Source of the DNA: an uncultured Neomegalonema sp.
GTDB taxonomy: Bacteria > Pseudomonadota > Alphaproteobacteria > Rhodobacterales > Rhodobacteraceae
Direction of reading: 5' to 3'
Length of the DNA stretch: 64,000 nt
Assembly: GCA_938008165.1 (NCBI GenBank)
Contig: CALLLP010000004.1
Coordinates: 1 to 64,000 of the forward strand
Shown here: in pieces, positions 16,856-26,612 of the stretch
Position numbering within the stretch: position 1 is the stretch's first letter
How the letters are laid out: each line of letters starts with the position of its first letter
Made by a program: the position numbers and the translations under genes
The notes under the pieces: model-generated
What the model was told of the DNA's origin: nothing
Database searches by the model: none
The model's input: the letters and a program-made list of their open reading frames with translations, nothing else

Positions 16856-18205
16856 ATGGATTGGCTGGGGTGGAAGCGTCGGTGGCGGGCCTTTACCGTC
16901 AATCTCAATCCGCCGGTTTTCCTGATGATCCTCTATGCCGCCATGGCGGGTCTGGGGGGAGCGGTGCTGAAGCTGCCCCTCTCGACGACGGAGCCGATTG
17001 GCTGGTCCGATGCGATGTTTACCGCCGTTTCCGCCATTACGGTCACGGGCCTTGTCGTGGTCGATACGGGTAGTGTCTTCACGCCCTTTGGTCAGGGAGT
17101 GGTCGCCGTGCTGATTCAGCTTGGCGGGCTGGGCGTGATGACGTTTGCCGTTCTGATCCTGTCGGCCCTTGGTCAGACCGTCGGCATCACGCAGCGTATG
17201 GTCCTGCGCGACGATCTCAACCGCACGGCGGTTCATGATCTCCTGCGCCTCGTCCGGGTGATCTTCGTGGTGGTGCTGGTCTGCGAAACGGTGGGCGCGG
17301 TCGTGCTGGCCTTTGTTTTCGTGCCGGAATTCGGATGGTCGCACGGGATATGGACCTCCGTATTTCACTCGATTTCGGCCTTTAACAATGCCGGATTCTC
17401 ACTCTATTCCGACAGCTTGACCCGATGGCAGACGAACCCGGTCATCAATATCGTCATTCCGCTGATGTTCATCATCGGTGGTCTGGGCTATGGGGTGGTA
17501 TCCGATATTCTGTCGCGGGTCGGGTGGCGGCGGTATTCGCTGCATTCAAAGCTGATGCTGGTCGGAACGGCGACATTGATCGTTCTTTCGGTGATCGGAG
17601 TCGCGGCCCTGGAATGGCGAAACCCGGCCACGCTGGGCGGGCTGGAGACGACGGGCGATAGGCTATGGGTCGCGTGGTTTCAGGGCGTGACGACCCGTAC
17701 CGCAGGGTTCAACACCACCGATATCGGCGCGATGCATGACACGACCGCCCTGATGTTCATCATCCTGATGATCGTGGGGGGCGGCAGTACATCGACGGCG
17801 GGGGGTATCAAGGTGACGACGGCGATCGTCCTGCTGCTGGCGACCATCGCGTTCTTTCGTCGCCGCGAGAGCATCAATGTCTTTGGGCGCACGGTCGGTC
17901 TGGACCAGATATTCAAGGTCATGGCGCTGACGACGACGGCGATCCTGTTCCTGACGGTCGGCACGTTCATCCTGTTGCTGGAGCATGATGGATTGTTCCT
18001 CGATGCGGCCTTCGAGGTCGCCTCGGCCTTTGGTACTGTTGGCCTGTCGCGCGGAGTGACGGGCGAGCTGAACGAGACGGGCCGGGCCGTGATCATGGTC
18101 ATCATGTTCTTTGGGCGGGTCGGTCCCCTGACCTTGGGGTTTTTCCTCGCCACGCGCATCGGCTCGCGGGTCCGCTATCCCGAAGGACAAGTTTACATCG
18201 GGTGA
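16856..18205 (+). CDS. ktrB: KtrB/TrkH-type potassium uptake channel subunit
   Basis: This 449-residue inner-membrane protein has the four pore-loop repeats typical of the TrkH/KtrB family. Each selectivity-filter Gly region can be located: TVTGLVVVD, NNAGFSLY, TRTAGFNTTD and GTVGLSRG. It forms the potassium (or Na-dependent K) pathway controlled by KtrA, encoded 3 bp upstream, so the pair is one operon. The length is right for KtrB, shorter than E. coli TrkH. Confidence 0.94.
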   Translation: MDWLGWKRRWRAFTVNLNPPVFLMILYAAMAGLGGAVLKLPLSTTEPIGWSDAMFTAVSAITVTGLVVVDTGSVFTPFGQGVVAVLIQLGGLGVMTFAVLILSALGQTVGITQRMVLRDDLNRTAVHDLLRLVRVIFVVVLVCETVGAVVLAFVFVPEFGWSHGIWTSVFHSISAFNNAGFSLYSDSLTRWQTNPVINIVIPLMFIIGGLGYGVVSDILSRVGWRRYSLHSKLMLVGTATLIVLSVIGVAALEWRNPATLGGLETTGDRLWVAWFQGVTTRTAGFNTTDIGAMHDTTALMFIILMIVGGGSTSTAGGIKVTTAIVLLLATIAFFRRRESINVFGRTVGLDQIFKVMALTTTAILFLTVGTFILLLEHDGLFLDAAFEVASAFGTVGLSRGVTGELNETGRAVIMVIMFFGRVGPLTLGFFLATRIGSRVRYPEGQVYIG

Positions 18206-18330
18206 TTTGACGCGCCAAACCGTGAAACTTATAGAAGGAAACTTATATAAGACTCTTCACAAATCGCTTTCGATGTCCGATACCACGGGTGAAAGAAAGC
18301 CGATTCGCATCTCAGGGGGAAAGCGACGCC

Positions 18331-19641
18331 ATGGCCATCGTGCATTTGAAGACTGCGACCAAGACATCTGCAACCGGCGCGGGCGACGTCCGCGAGACCG
18401 TCCAGAAAATCCTCGACGAAATCGAGGCGGGCGGTGACGAGGCCGCCAAGCGCTATGCGGCCCAATTCGACAAATATGAAGGCGATATCGTCGTTTCGCG
18501 CGGCGAGCTGGATGAGGCCGCCGCCAAGGTGCCGCAAAAGCTGAAAGACGACATCCGTTTCGCCCATGACAATGTGCGCCGCTTTGCCGAAGCGCAGAAG
18601 ACCACGATTCAGGATATGGAATACGAGGTGATCCCCGGCCTGATCGCGGGTCAGAAGGCGATTCCCTGCGATGCCGCCGGGTGCTACGCGCCGGGGGGCC
18701 GCTATGCCCATATCGCCAGCGCGATGATGACGGTGACGACGGCAAAGGTCGCCGGGGTCAAGCATATCGCCGCCTGTTCGCCGCCACGCCCGGATACGGG
18801 CGTCCATCCCGCGATTCTCTACACCGCCGATATTTGCGGGGCCGATACGGTGCTTGCGCTGGGCGGCGTGCAGGGGGTGGCGGCGATGGCGTTTGGCCTG
18901 TTCGGCCTGCCCAAAGCCGATATTCTCGTCGGGCCGGGCAATCAGTTCGTGGCCGAAGCCAAACGCATCCTCTTTGGCCGTGTCGGCATCGATATGTTTG
19001 CGGGACCGACGGACAGCCTGATCCTCGCCGATGAAACCGCCGATCCCTATATCGTGGCATGGGATTTGGTCGGGCAGGCGGAGCATGGCTACAACTCGCC
19101 GGTATGGCTGGCCACGACTCACCGCCCGCTGGCCGAAAAGGTTATGGAACTGGTGCCGGGCATGATCGAGAGCCTGCCGACTCTCAACCGCGACAATGCC
19201 TTTGCCGCATGGCGCGATTATGCCGAAGTGATCCTCTGCGACACCCGCGAGGAGGTCGCGCAGGTCTCCGACGGTATCGCGCCTGAGCATCTGACCGTTC
19301 AGGCCGCCGATCTCGACTGGTGGCTGGACCGTCTGAGCAGCTATGGCTCGCTGTTTCTGGGCGAAGAAACCACTGTGGCCTTTGGCGATAAGGCATCGGG
19401 CACCAACCACGTCCTGCCGACATCCGGCGCGGCGCGCTATACGGGCGGATTGTCGGTGCATAAATACATGAAGCTGGTCACATGGCAGCGTGCGACCCGC
19501 GATGCCGCCCGCCCCGTTGCCGAAGCCACCGCCCGCATCTCGCGGCTTGAGGGGATGGAAGGCCATGCCCGCACCGCCGATATCCGGCTGGAGAAATACT
19601 TTCCGGGGGTGAATTTCGACCTGAGCGCCACGGGCGAGTAA
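18331..19641 (+). CDS. Histidinol-dehydrogenase paralogue, HpsN-like
   Basis: This NAD-dependent dehydrogenase has 436 residues and belongs to the HisD superfamily. The closest family I recall is HpsN, sulfopropanediol 3-dehydrogenase, which oxidises (R)-2,3-dihydroxypropane-1-sulfonate to sulfolactate: shared stretches include AIHLK-like start, QKAIPCDAAGCYAPGG, CGADTVLALGGVQG, VGPGNQFVAEAKR, VGIDMFAGPTDS, QAEHGYNSP and GTNHVLPTSGAA. The last two hold the zinc-site Gln/His and His. It differs from biosynthetic HisD in the HGYNSP segment (HisD has HDEDAQ). No other hps gene is adjacent, so the substrate remains open. The start at 18331 follows a GGGGGA site. Confidence 0.82.
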   Translation: MAIVHLKTATKTSATGAGDVRETVQKILDEIEAGGDEAAKRYAAQFDKYEGDIVVSRGELDEAAAKVPQKLKDDIRFAHDNVRRFAEAQKTTIQDMEYEVIPGLIAGQKAIPCDAAGCYAPGGRYAHIASAMMTVTTAKVAGVKHIAACSPPRPDTGVHPAILYTADICGADTVLALGGVQGVAAMAFGLFGLPKADILVGPGNQFVAEAKRILFGRVGIDMFAGPTDSLILADETADPYIVAWDLVGQAEHGYNSPVWLATTHRPLAEKVMELVPGMIESLPTLNRDNAFAAWRDYAEVILCDTREEVAQVSDGIAPEHLTVQAADLDWWLDRLSSYGSLFLGEETTVAFGDKASGTNHVLPTSGAARYTGGLSVHKYMKLVTWQRATRDAARPVAEATARISRLEGMEGHARTADIRLEKYFPGVNFDLSATGE

Positions 19642-19723
19642 CGCCGTTCTGCGGTCAGTTCCTGATCGACATGGGGCCGTCACGGTGTAGCGTGGCGGCC
19701 TTGATCGTATCTGGGAGAGAGCA

Positions 19724-21244
19724 ATGACCGGACCGCGCGTGGCCCTGTTGGGGATGATCCTCGAATCGAACCGTTTCGCGAAACCGGCGGCACGGGAGGA
19801 TTTTGACAGCCTGACTTGGCTGGAGGGTGAGGCGTTGCTGGCCGAAGCGCGGGGCAAGACGCCCGTGCTCGCCACGGAATTCGCGGCCTTCGTCGCGGCG
19901 ATGGATGCCACCGGGCCGTGGCAGGCGGTGCCATGCCTGCTGGCGGCGAGCCATCCGGCGGGGCCGGTTGAGCGCGCGGTGTTCGAGGAGGTCATGGCGC
20001 GCAATACCGCTCTGTTGCGCGCGGCGGGGCCGCTCGATGCGGTCTATATCTGCAATCACGGGGCCATGGTTGCCGAGCATGAGGACGACCCCGATGGCGC
20101 CTTTATCGCGCAGGTGCGGGCGGTGGTGGGGCCGCAGACGCGCATCGTCGTGACGCTCGATTTGCATGGCAATATCTCGCCGCGCATGGTCTCGGAAAGC
20201 GACCTGATCGTCGGGTATCGCACCAATCCCCATGTCGATATGCGCGAGCGCGGCGAGGAGGCGGCCTTTTCCCTGCGCCGTATTCTGGCAGGCTTGGCGC
20301 GGCCCGAAGCGGTGATGGTAAAGCCCCCCATCGCCCCCGCCTCCGTCGCGTTGCTGACGGCGGAGCGGCCCTATGGCACCTTGATCGATCTGGGGCAGCG
20401 GTTGCAGGCCGAGGCGCGGGGCGGGATTCTCAATGTGTCGGTTTTTGGCAATTTCATCTTTGCCGATGTTCCCGATAACAGCCTGTCCATCATCGTCACG
20501 GCCCGCGAGGACCGGGCGCTCGCCGAGGAAGTCGCCGCCCGGATCGGGCGCGCTGCATGGGAGATGCGCGATGGGTTCCGGCGCGATCTGACCTCGATCG
20601 ACCAAGCGATACATCTGGCGCGGGGGGCAAGTCCCGTGATCTTTTCGGATGCCGGGGATAATCCGGGCGGCGGCGGATCGGGGCGCACCACCGACCTGCT
20701 CGCTGCGCTGCATGGGGGCGATTGTGACGGGGTGCTCTATGGCAGCTTTGCCGATCCGGCCCTCGCGGCGGAGGCCCATGAACGGGGGGTGGGTGCAGAA
20801 TTCACCGCACGATTCAACCGCGCGCGGGGCGAGGCGCCGTGGGAGAAATGGGATGCCCCCTTCGAGGCGCAAGCGCAGGTGGTTGCGCTGCATGACGGCG
20901 AGGTGGTCGGCGAACGGGGGATGACCGCCGGGCGGCGCTTGCATCTTGGCCCTTGTGCGGCGATCCGGATGGGCGGGGTGACAGCAGTGATCATTTCGGA
21001 CCGCACCCAGACCGCCGATCCGGTCTTTTTCACGATGTTGGGGCTGGACCCCGGCGCGGCAAAAGCGGTGGCGGTGAAATCGCGCGGGCATTTCCGGGCC
21101 GGGTTCGATCGCTGGTTCGCGCCGGATCAGGTCTATGAGATCGACACTGGCGGCCTGACCTCGCCCGTCCTGTCACGCTGGCCTCTTAGCCGGGTGCCAA
21201 GGCCAAGCTATCCCCTCGATAGGGATACGCTTTGGCAATGCTGA
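19724..21244 (+). CDS. M81-family metallopeptidase (MlrC-like)
   Basis: This 506-residue protein has the two domains of the M81/DUF1485 family, named from MlrC of the microcystin-degradation pathway. Likely metal ligands lie in ICNHGAM, VTLDLHGN and YRTNPHVD. The later segment DAGDNPGGGGSGRTT is a hallmark of the family. Most members occur in bacteria that never meet microcystin, so they probably cleave other small amide or cyclic compounds. It follows the HpsN-like gene by 82 bp and may be co-transcribed. The ATG at 19724 has GGGAGAG upstream. Confidence 0.88.
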   Translation: MTGPRVALLGMILESNRFAKPAAREDFDSLTWLEGEALLAEARGKTPVLATEFAAFVAAMDATGPWQAVPCLLAASHPAGPVERAVFEEVMARNTALLRAAGPLDAVYICNHGAMVAEHEDDPDGAFIAQVRAVVGPQTRIVVTLDLHGNISPRMVSESDLIVGYRTNPHVDMRERGEEAAFSLRRILAGLARPEAVMVKPPIAPASVALLTAERPYGTLIDLGQRLQAEARGGILNVSVFGNFIFADVPDNSLSIIVTAREDRALAEEVAARIGRAAWEMRDGFRRDLTSIDQAIHLARGASPVIFSDAGDNPGGGGSGRTTDLLAALHGGDCDGVLYGSFADPALAAEAHERGVGAEFTARFNRARGEAPWEKWDAPFEAQAQVVALHDGEVVGERGMTAGRRLHLGPCAAIRMGGVTAVIISDRTQTADPVFFTMLGLDPGAAKAVAVKSRGHFRAGFDRWFAPDQVYEIDTGGLTSPVLSRWPLSRVPRPSYPLDRDTLWQC

Positions 21245-21286
21245 AATGGCCGTGTCTTCGGGGTGTGTCTCTGAGAGTCTGTTCCG

Positions 21287-21685
21287 TCAGCCTTCCTGTC
21301 CCTCTGCGTCTCCCTCTCCCTGCTCCAGCAGGGCGCGCATCACGGCGCTGCGGATCGTGGCATGGGAAAAGGGTTTCACCACGACGGGGGCCGAGAAATC
21401 GCAGGTCAGGTCTTCCGACCGATTATATCCGCTGGCAAAGGCGATCGGAATCCCCTGATCATGCAGGTCTCTGGCGAAGGCGAGGCTGGTCCGGCCATCG
21501 CCCAGATTGATGTCGAGCAGGGCGAAATCAATCTGGCGGTTATCGGCATGGGCCTGCGCCGTTTCCAGCGTATGACACAGCAGGGTTTTGCCGAACCCGA
21601 TGTCTTTCAGGATCAATTCCCCATCGAGACCGATGAGGATTTCGTCTTCCAAATACAGAACGGTTTTCGTCGAGAGATCAGCCAA
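21287..21685 (-). CDS. Single-domain response regulator
   Basis: This stand-alone CheY-like receiver has about 132 residues. The acidic pair is LEDE (Asp14), the phosphoacceptor is Asp58 in LLDINLG, the conserved Ser/Thr position lies in AFASGYN and the Lys in VVVKPFSH. No output domain exists. I place the start at the TTG at 21685, which has AAGGGA upstream and overlaps the stop of the kinase gene by 8 bp, so the two are translationally coupled. It most likely receives phosphate from the CheB-CheR-kinase fusion and acts by protein contact. Confidence 0.85.
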   Translation of the reverse strand: MADLSTKTVLYLEDEILIGLDGELILKDIGFGKTLLCHTLETAQAHADNRQIDFALLDINLGDGRTSLAFARDLHDQGIPIAFASGYNRSEDLTCDFSAPVVVKPFSHATIRSAVMRALLEQGEGDAEGQEG

Positions 21686-24600
21686 TCCCGTCCCTTTCGT
21701 CAAATCGTTGCAATTCCTTGATCGGGACTTCAATTACAGCGCTAAATCCGGTGTTGTCGAAACTTTTTTCGATTGAGCCATGAAGGCTGGACCGGATTGT
21801 CGAATCGATCAGTTGTGTGCCGAAGCCTTCCCCGGCCGGTTTTGCGGCGGCGGTGCCCCCGGTTTCCGACCACCGGACGATCAGCATCTCGCCTGCGCCC
21901 TCATCGGTGCGGGACCACCGGACCTCCAGCTTGCCCTCCGGCGAGGCGAGGGCGCCATATTTGGCCGCATTGGTCGCCAGTTCATGAATCGTCATCCCCA
22001 GGGCCACCGCCGCTTTCGCGCTGATGCGGATGCTGGGGCCGCGCAGGGCGATGCGGTCGGGGCCATAGACATCGATCAATTCCGGGGTCAGCAAATCCTC
22101 GAATAAAACGCTGTGCCAGTTCTGGGTCGTCAGAAGGTTATGGGTCGTGGCAAGGGCATTGATCCGGTTGACCAAGGTATCGAGGATCGTTTGATGATCG
22201 CCTTTTTCGCGGCGGGCGCGGTTGATGAGGGCGATGACATTGGCCAGCATGTTCTTCACGCGATGCTGAAGCTCGCGCATCACCCGGCGCAGCTCCATTT
22301 CCATCTCGCGATACTTGGTCACGTCACGAACGCTGACCCCGACCGCCGATACGGTATCGCCCGCGCGGATCGGATACCAATCCACCTCCCAATGATGTTC
22401 ACGCTCTGGGTCGGCGGCGGTATAGCCTTTCACGGCGCGCGCCAGAATCGGTTCGCCGGTTCGGAAGACTTGTTTTACGGGGTCGATCACCTGATCGGTC
22501 AATCCCGGCACGATATCAAAGATCGTTTTGCCGATATGCTCCTCCGGCGGTTTTCCGTTGAGTTTCGCGATCCCGTCATTGACGCGCAGATAGGTCAGAT
22601 CGGGGGCCATCAGCGCCATGGGCTGTGGCGAGACGCGATAGAGTTCCTCGATTTCGTTGAGATGCATATTGGCGGTCGCGCTCATTTGTTCCAGCTTGCG
22701 CGCATATTGGCGCAGTTCGGTAACGGGAATCAGTACGACGACCAGCCCGCGCTGTTTCTTTTCTGCGGTGATATAGGGGAGCACGGAAACCTTGAGATCG
22801 GCCAAGCCGTCGAGGGTTTGCAATTCGCGTTCTATGCGCTCGCCGTTTTCGCGGACCTGTTCGCAAATCGACATCAGCTCCGTCATGCATAGATCGCAGA
22901 CGATATCGCTGATCGGGCGCGTGCGGTCCTTTTCCACGATCCGAAAATAGGTCTGCACTTCGGGCGAAAAGGAGCGGATGGTCAGGTCTTCATCGAGGAA
23001 CAGCGTCGCGACATTGGTACTGTCGGTGAAGTTGCGCAGGTCGCTGAGGGCGGCGTCAAGCTCTTGCATCTTGTTGCGCAATTCGTCGTTAACGGCGGTC
23101 AGTTCCTCGTTCGCCGATTGCATCTCCTCGTTCATGGACATGATTTCCTCGTTGGAGCTTTTCAGCTCCTCGTTCGAGGTTTCCAGCTCTTGCACGGTCG
23201 TTCGGATGGCCTGTTGCGCCTCTTGCAATTCGTCTTCGAGGGTTTGCAGATAGAGGTCGTCGACGGTGGAGACATCGGCGGCGATCTGGATGGGCACGCT
23301 GCCCTCCGCCATGCGCAGTGGGCGCTCGTCGAACACGATCATCTGGCAGGCATCGCGCAGGGGATGCACATGGAGTGTGACGCTCATCATCTCGCCGTTG
23401 ACATTGCCTGTCCATTCGACGGCATGGTTTGTTCCGGACGCGCCGTCATCGGTTGAGAGAAGACGCCGGATCAGGCCGCGAAGGGGGCTTCGGGCCAGAT
23501 CGACGATGTCGAGGCGCGGCACACCGGGGCCGATCTCCAGATATCGTCCGATCTGCCCGGAGGTGTAGACGAGCGTGCGATTGTGCTCGATGACCGCAAA
23601 GGCCGGGGCGTGGTGTTCCAGAATCATCTGTCGGTAGTATTCTTCGGGAGCCGGGGTCTTTTTCTCCGGTTTTGCGGCTCGATAGGGCGAGCGCATCCCC
23701 TGTGGCGACGATTCCGATGCGGTGGGTATCGCCAGAGGCTGCGCAACGGAATGATCCCGTTGATAGAGCTTGTGGGATATATTCACCGGCCGAAAATTGC
23801 CTTCGACCATGCCGAGATTCTCGCTCGGCCCCAGAAACAGATAGGCATCCGGTTTCAGGGCATAGTGAAAGACCGGCATGACCTGATCCTGAAGCCATTT
23901 GTCGAAATAGATGATGACATTGCGGCAACTAATCAGATCAAGGCGCAGGAACGGGGGATCCTTGATGACGTTATGGCGCGAAAACCGCACCAGATCGCGG
24001 ACCGACTGCTTGATTTCATAGCCGGATGAGAGGGGCTTGAAATAGCGCTGCAAAAGTTCCTTTGGCACGTGCCCGCCGATCGTTTCCGGGTAGATGCCTT
24101 CGCGGGCCGTCTTCAGCGCATCCTCGTCGATATCGGTGGCAAAGATGCTGATCCGGGGGGTGATGTTCAGGCGCTCCAATTCCTGCAGGCACAGGATCGC
24201 GATCGAATAGGCCTCCTCGCCGGTCGAGCAGCCGGGAACCCAGATGCGGATTTCCGACGTCGTGTCCTTATCGGCCAGAATGGAGCGGATGACTTGGGAT
24301 TCCAGAATGTCGAAGGCCGGGCGGTCGCGGAAGAAGGAGGTGACATTGATCAACATATCTTCAAACAGGCGCATCCCTTCTCCGTCATCCGAGATAAGCC
24401 GTTGCAGGTATTCTTTGGGCCGCTGAATGCCCAGAACCGACATTCGCCGGGCGATGCGGCGCTCCATGGTCGCGATCTTGTAATTCGAGAAGTCATGGCC
24501 CGTGCGATAGAGCAGGTGCTTGGCGACGCGTTTCTTGAACGTCTCGTCCCCTTTCAGCGCTTCGCCGATATCGGTGTGTCGATCGAAGAATTCGCCGATG

Positions 24601-25190
24601 ACATCGATGATGTCTTCGGAGGGTAAGACGAGATCGGATCCGCCCGCGTCGATGGCACTGCGCGGCATCCCGTCATAGGCCGATTGCCGGGGGTCCTGCA
24701 CGAGACAGAGGCCCCCGGCATCCTTGATCGCCCGCATCCCATTCGTGCCATCACTGCCCGTGCCGCTGAGAATGACCCCGGCACAGTTTGAGCCGTGCTG
24801 CTCGGCAAGGCTTTCCAAAAAACTGTCGATCGGGCGGCGCAGGCCGCGCGGTTGCGCAAAGTCGCTCAGGCGCATTGTGTACCCGTCGATGGTCAGCGAT
24901 GCACCGGGGGGGATGATATGGACCGTGCTTTCCTCGATGCTCATGCCATCCTCGATCACCCGAACCGGAACACGGGCGTTTTTGGCCAGCAATTCCTGAA
25001 GCAGACTTTCATGGTCGGGGTCGAGATGCTGAACCATCACCAGCGCGAAGGCATGCGACGGGGTCATGGCGGATAACAGCGATTGGAACGCTTCCAACCC
25101 CCCAGCCGACGCACCGATCCCCACGATGGGAAACGTATTGGAAGGCGTGCCGCCTGTTTCCGCAGCGTCGTGATGGTCGGCCTGTTCCAT
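21678..25190 (-). CDS. CheB-CheR-PAS-histidine kinase fusion
   Basis: This 1170-residue signalling protein combines several modules. CheB methylesterase, about 20-205, has its catalytic Ser in GASAGG, His in VQHLDPDH and Asp in SGTGSDG. CheR methyltransferase, about 215-480, has the SAM site WVPGCSTGEEAYS. PAS-like regions follow, together with a long coiled coil of NEE repeats (about 650-715). The kinase core is of the HWE/HisKA_2 type, with the phosphorylated His in LQHRVKN (His976) and the ATPase N-box in HELATNAAKYGAL. There are no membrane helices, so sensing is cytosolic. Such fusions occur outside chemotaxis operons; no chemoreceptor or flagellar gene is nearby. It overlaps the receiver gene downstream. 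Confidence 0.92.
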   Translation of the reverse strand: MEQADHHDAAETGGTPSNTFPIVGIGASAGGLEAFQSLLSAMTPSHAFALVMVQHLDPDHESLLQELLAKNARVPVRVIEDGMSIEESTVHIIPPGASLTIDGYTMRLSDFAQPRGLRRPIDSFLESLAEQHGSNCAGVILSGTGSDGTNGMRAIKDAGGLCLVQDPRQSAYDGMPRSAIDAGGSDLVLPSEDIIDVIGEFFDRHTDIGEALKGDETFKKRVAKHLLYRTGHDFSNYKIATMERRIARRMSVLGIQRPKEYLQRLISDDGEGMRLFEDMLINVTSFFRDRPAFDILESQVIRSILADKDTTSEIRIWVPGCSTGEEAYSIAILCLQELERLNITPRISIFATDIDEDALKTAREGIYPETIGGHVPKELLQRYFKPLSSGYEIKQSVRDLVRFSRHNVIKDPPFLRLDLISCRNVIIYFDKWLQDQVMPVFHYALKPDAYLFLGPSENLGMVEGNFRPVNISHKLYQRDHSVAQPLAIPTASESSPQGMRSPYRAAKPEKKTPAPEEYYRQMILEHHAPAFAVIEHNRTLVYTSGQIGRYLEIGPGVPRLDIVDLARSPLRGLIRRLLSTDDGASGTNHAVEWTGNVNGEMMSVTLHVHPLRDACQMIVFDERPLRMAEGSVPIQIAADVSTVDDLYLQTLEDELQEAQQAIRTTVQELETSNEELKSSNEEIMSMNEEMQSANEELTAVNDELRNKMQELDAALSDLRNFTDSTNVATLFLDEDLTIRSFSPEVQTYFRIVEKDRTRPISDIVCDLCMTELMSICEQVRENGERIERELQTLDGLADLKVSVLPYITAEKKQRGLVVVLIPVTELRQYARKLEQMSATANMHLNEIEELYRVSPQPMALMAPDLTYLRVNDGIAKLNGKPPEEHIGKTIFDIVPGLTDQVIDPVKQVFRTGEPILARAVKGYTAADPEREHHWEVDWYPIRAGDTVSAVGVSVRDVTKYREMEMELRRVMRELQHRVKNMLANVIALINRARREKGDHQTILDTLVNRINALATTHNLLTTQNWHSVLFEDLLTPELIDVYGPDRIALRGPSIRISAKAAVALGMTIHELATNAAKYGALASPEGKLEVRWSRTDEGAGEMLIVRWSETGGTAAAKPAGEGFGTQLIDSTIRSSLHGSIEKSFDNTGFSAVIEVPIKELQRFDERDGIG

Positions 25191-25464
25191 AATGGTATCG
25201 CACCGATTCTAGAGTGTATGAGAGCCGCTGCAATATAATCTGTTCACTGTCCGAATTCATATCAATTAAATCATGTAATAGACCAATGTATCCGCACAAA
25301 GACCGATCCCGTTGACCCGTTTTGCGCGATGGCCGGGTCGGCAATTGAATCGACAACCCCGTCTTTGTGCCGCATATACGCGTCATGTGCGCCATTCTTG
25401 CTTCTCTTACGGTTTTCCATCAATCGGCGGTTTGGCAAGACCCGCTTTGCGCGGGGGCAAGGCG

Positions 25465-26376
25465 GTGACTGTGACGTCCGGCCATGCGGGCTATCCGGTT
25501 CCTTTCCTGTGGATGATGACGGCCATTATCGGGATCGCATGGGGCGGCTCGCAGCTTCTGTCCAAAGTCGCGATTTCGACGGGGCATGATCCGGCGGGGG
25601 TCACGCTCGTCGAGACCGTGATTGCGGTGCTGATTACCAGTGTTGCCTGTGCCCTGCGTGGGCGGCGCCTGCCCCTGTCGCGCAAGGCGGTGCTGTTCTA
25701 CATCGCGTGCGGTTTGCTGGGGGCGGCCCTGCCCGGAACCTTGAATTACACCACCTTGCAATACCTGCCGGTCGGCGTCGTCTCGATCCTGATCGCGGGG
25801 GTGCCGATGATGACGATGCTGCTGGGTTGGTCGATGGGGCGCGAGCGGTTGACGGCCTTGCGGTGTATCGGGCTGTTTCTGGGGATCGGCGCGGTTGCGA
25901 TGATCGCTCTGCCCGATACCGCCATTCCAGGGGTGGGACAGGCGGTCTGGGTGCTGCTCGGTCTGACGACGGCCCTATGCTATGCGGTCGAAAACATCGT
26001 GATCGATGTGGCCGCGCCGCCGCAGACGGATGCCCTGACCCTGATGATGGGTATGAGCTGTGCGGCGGTGATGCTGCTGTTGCCTCTGGTCTGGGCGCGG
26101 GATGGCTGGGTTGATCTGTCGCCCATGGGCGCGGCTGAACAGGCGATTCTGGGCGTCAGCATCATTCACCTGATCTGCTATACCAGTTTTGTCTGGTTGG
26201 TGAAGGCGGCGGGTCCGGTCTTTGCCGCGCAGGTCGGGTATGTCGTGACCATCTCGGCGGTGTTCTGGGGCATGGCGATTCTCGGCGAGCGCCACTCGTC
26301 CCTTGTCTGGCTGGCCTTCGGGATGATGCTGGTCGGCATGGCGCTGGTGCAGCCCCGGCGCGACGCTGTCCCCTGA
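25465..26376 (+). CDS. DMT-family (EamA) transporter
   Basis: This inner-membrane protein has about 303 residues, ten predicted helices and the internal duplication typical of EamA drug/metabolite exporters (first half from FLWMMTAIIGIAWGGSQLL; second half from VWVLLGLTTALCYAVENI). I prefer the GTG at 25465, because the open frame from 25312 would add a basic, non-hydrophobic stretch. A conserved Glu in the fourth helix region and a C-terminal FWGMAILGERHSSLVW segment match the family. Substrate is unknown; amino acids or metabolites are usual. It stands alone between the kinase and the atp operon. Confidence 0.85.
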   Translation: MTVTSGHAGYPVPFLWMMTAIIGIAWGGSQLLSKVAISTGHDPAGVTLVETVIAVLITSVACALRGRRLPLSRKAVLFYIACGLLGAALPGTLNYTTLQYLPVGVVSILIAGVPMMTMLLGWSMGRERLTALRCIGLFLGIGAVAMIALPDTAIPGVGQAVWVLLGLTTALCYAVENIVIDVAAPPQTDALTLMMGMSCAAVMLLLPLVWARDGWVDLSPMGAAEQAILGVSIIHLICYTSFVWLVKAAGPVFAAQVGYVVTISAVFWGMAILGERHSSLVWLAFGMMLVGMALVQPRRDAVP

Positions 26377-26529
26377 CATCGCGACATGCGCAAAAGGGTG
26401 CGCCGCATGAGGGCCGAATCCCGGTTTTATCGCCTCCGGGGTGGCCGGAATGGTGCGGCGTTTGCTCCCCAATGTGCAAGATGTTGAAATATATAAATTT
26501 TCTTCTTTTGTCATGGGGTCAGCCATCGC

Positions 26530-26558
26530 TTGACACTGCCAGACCCGCTTAATATGTT
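26530..26558 (+). promoter_or_regulatory. Candidate sigma-70 promoter of the F0 operon
   Basis: A perfect -35 hexamer TTGACA (26530-26535) is followed after 17 bases by TATGTT (26553-26558), four of six matches to the -10 consensus. It lies about 55 bp before atpI. An AT-rich stretch (26486-26512) just upstream could serve as an UP element. No experiment supports it; the spacing and position make it credible. Confidence 0.5.
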
Positions 26559-26612
26559 GCGCCGGATTTCGAAGCGCAGTGAGCGATTCAGGGCGATTTT
26601 CAGGAGTGGGGT

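Noticed and set aside
18331-19641. Biosynthetic histidinol dehydrogenase (hisD)
   Set aside because: The zinc-site segment reads QAEHGYNSP, unlike the QAEHDEDAQ of HisD, other segments match HpsN, and no his genes are adjacent.
18229-20004. 591-residue frame on the minus strand
   Set aside because: It is a shadow of the HpsN-like gene and the M81 gene, with no recognisable domain and His/Arg-rich composition typical of GC-rich antisense frames.
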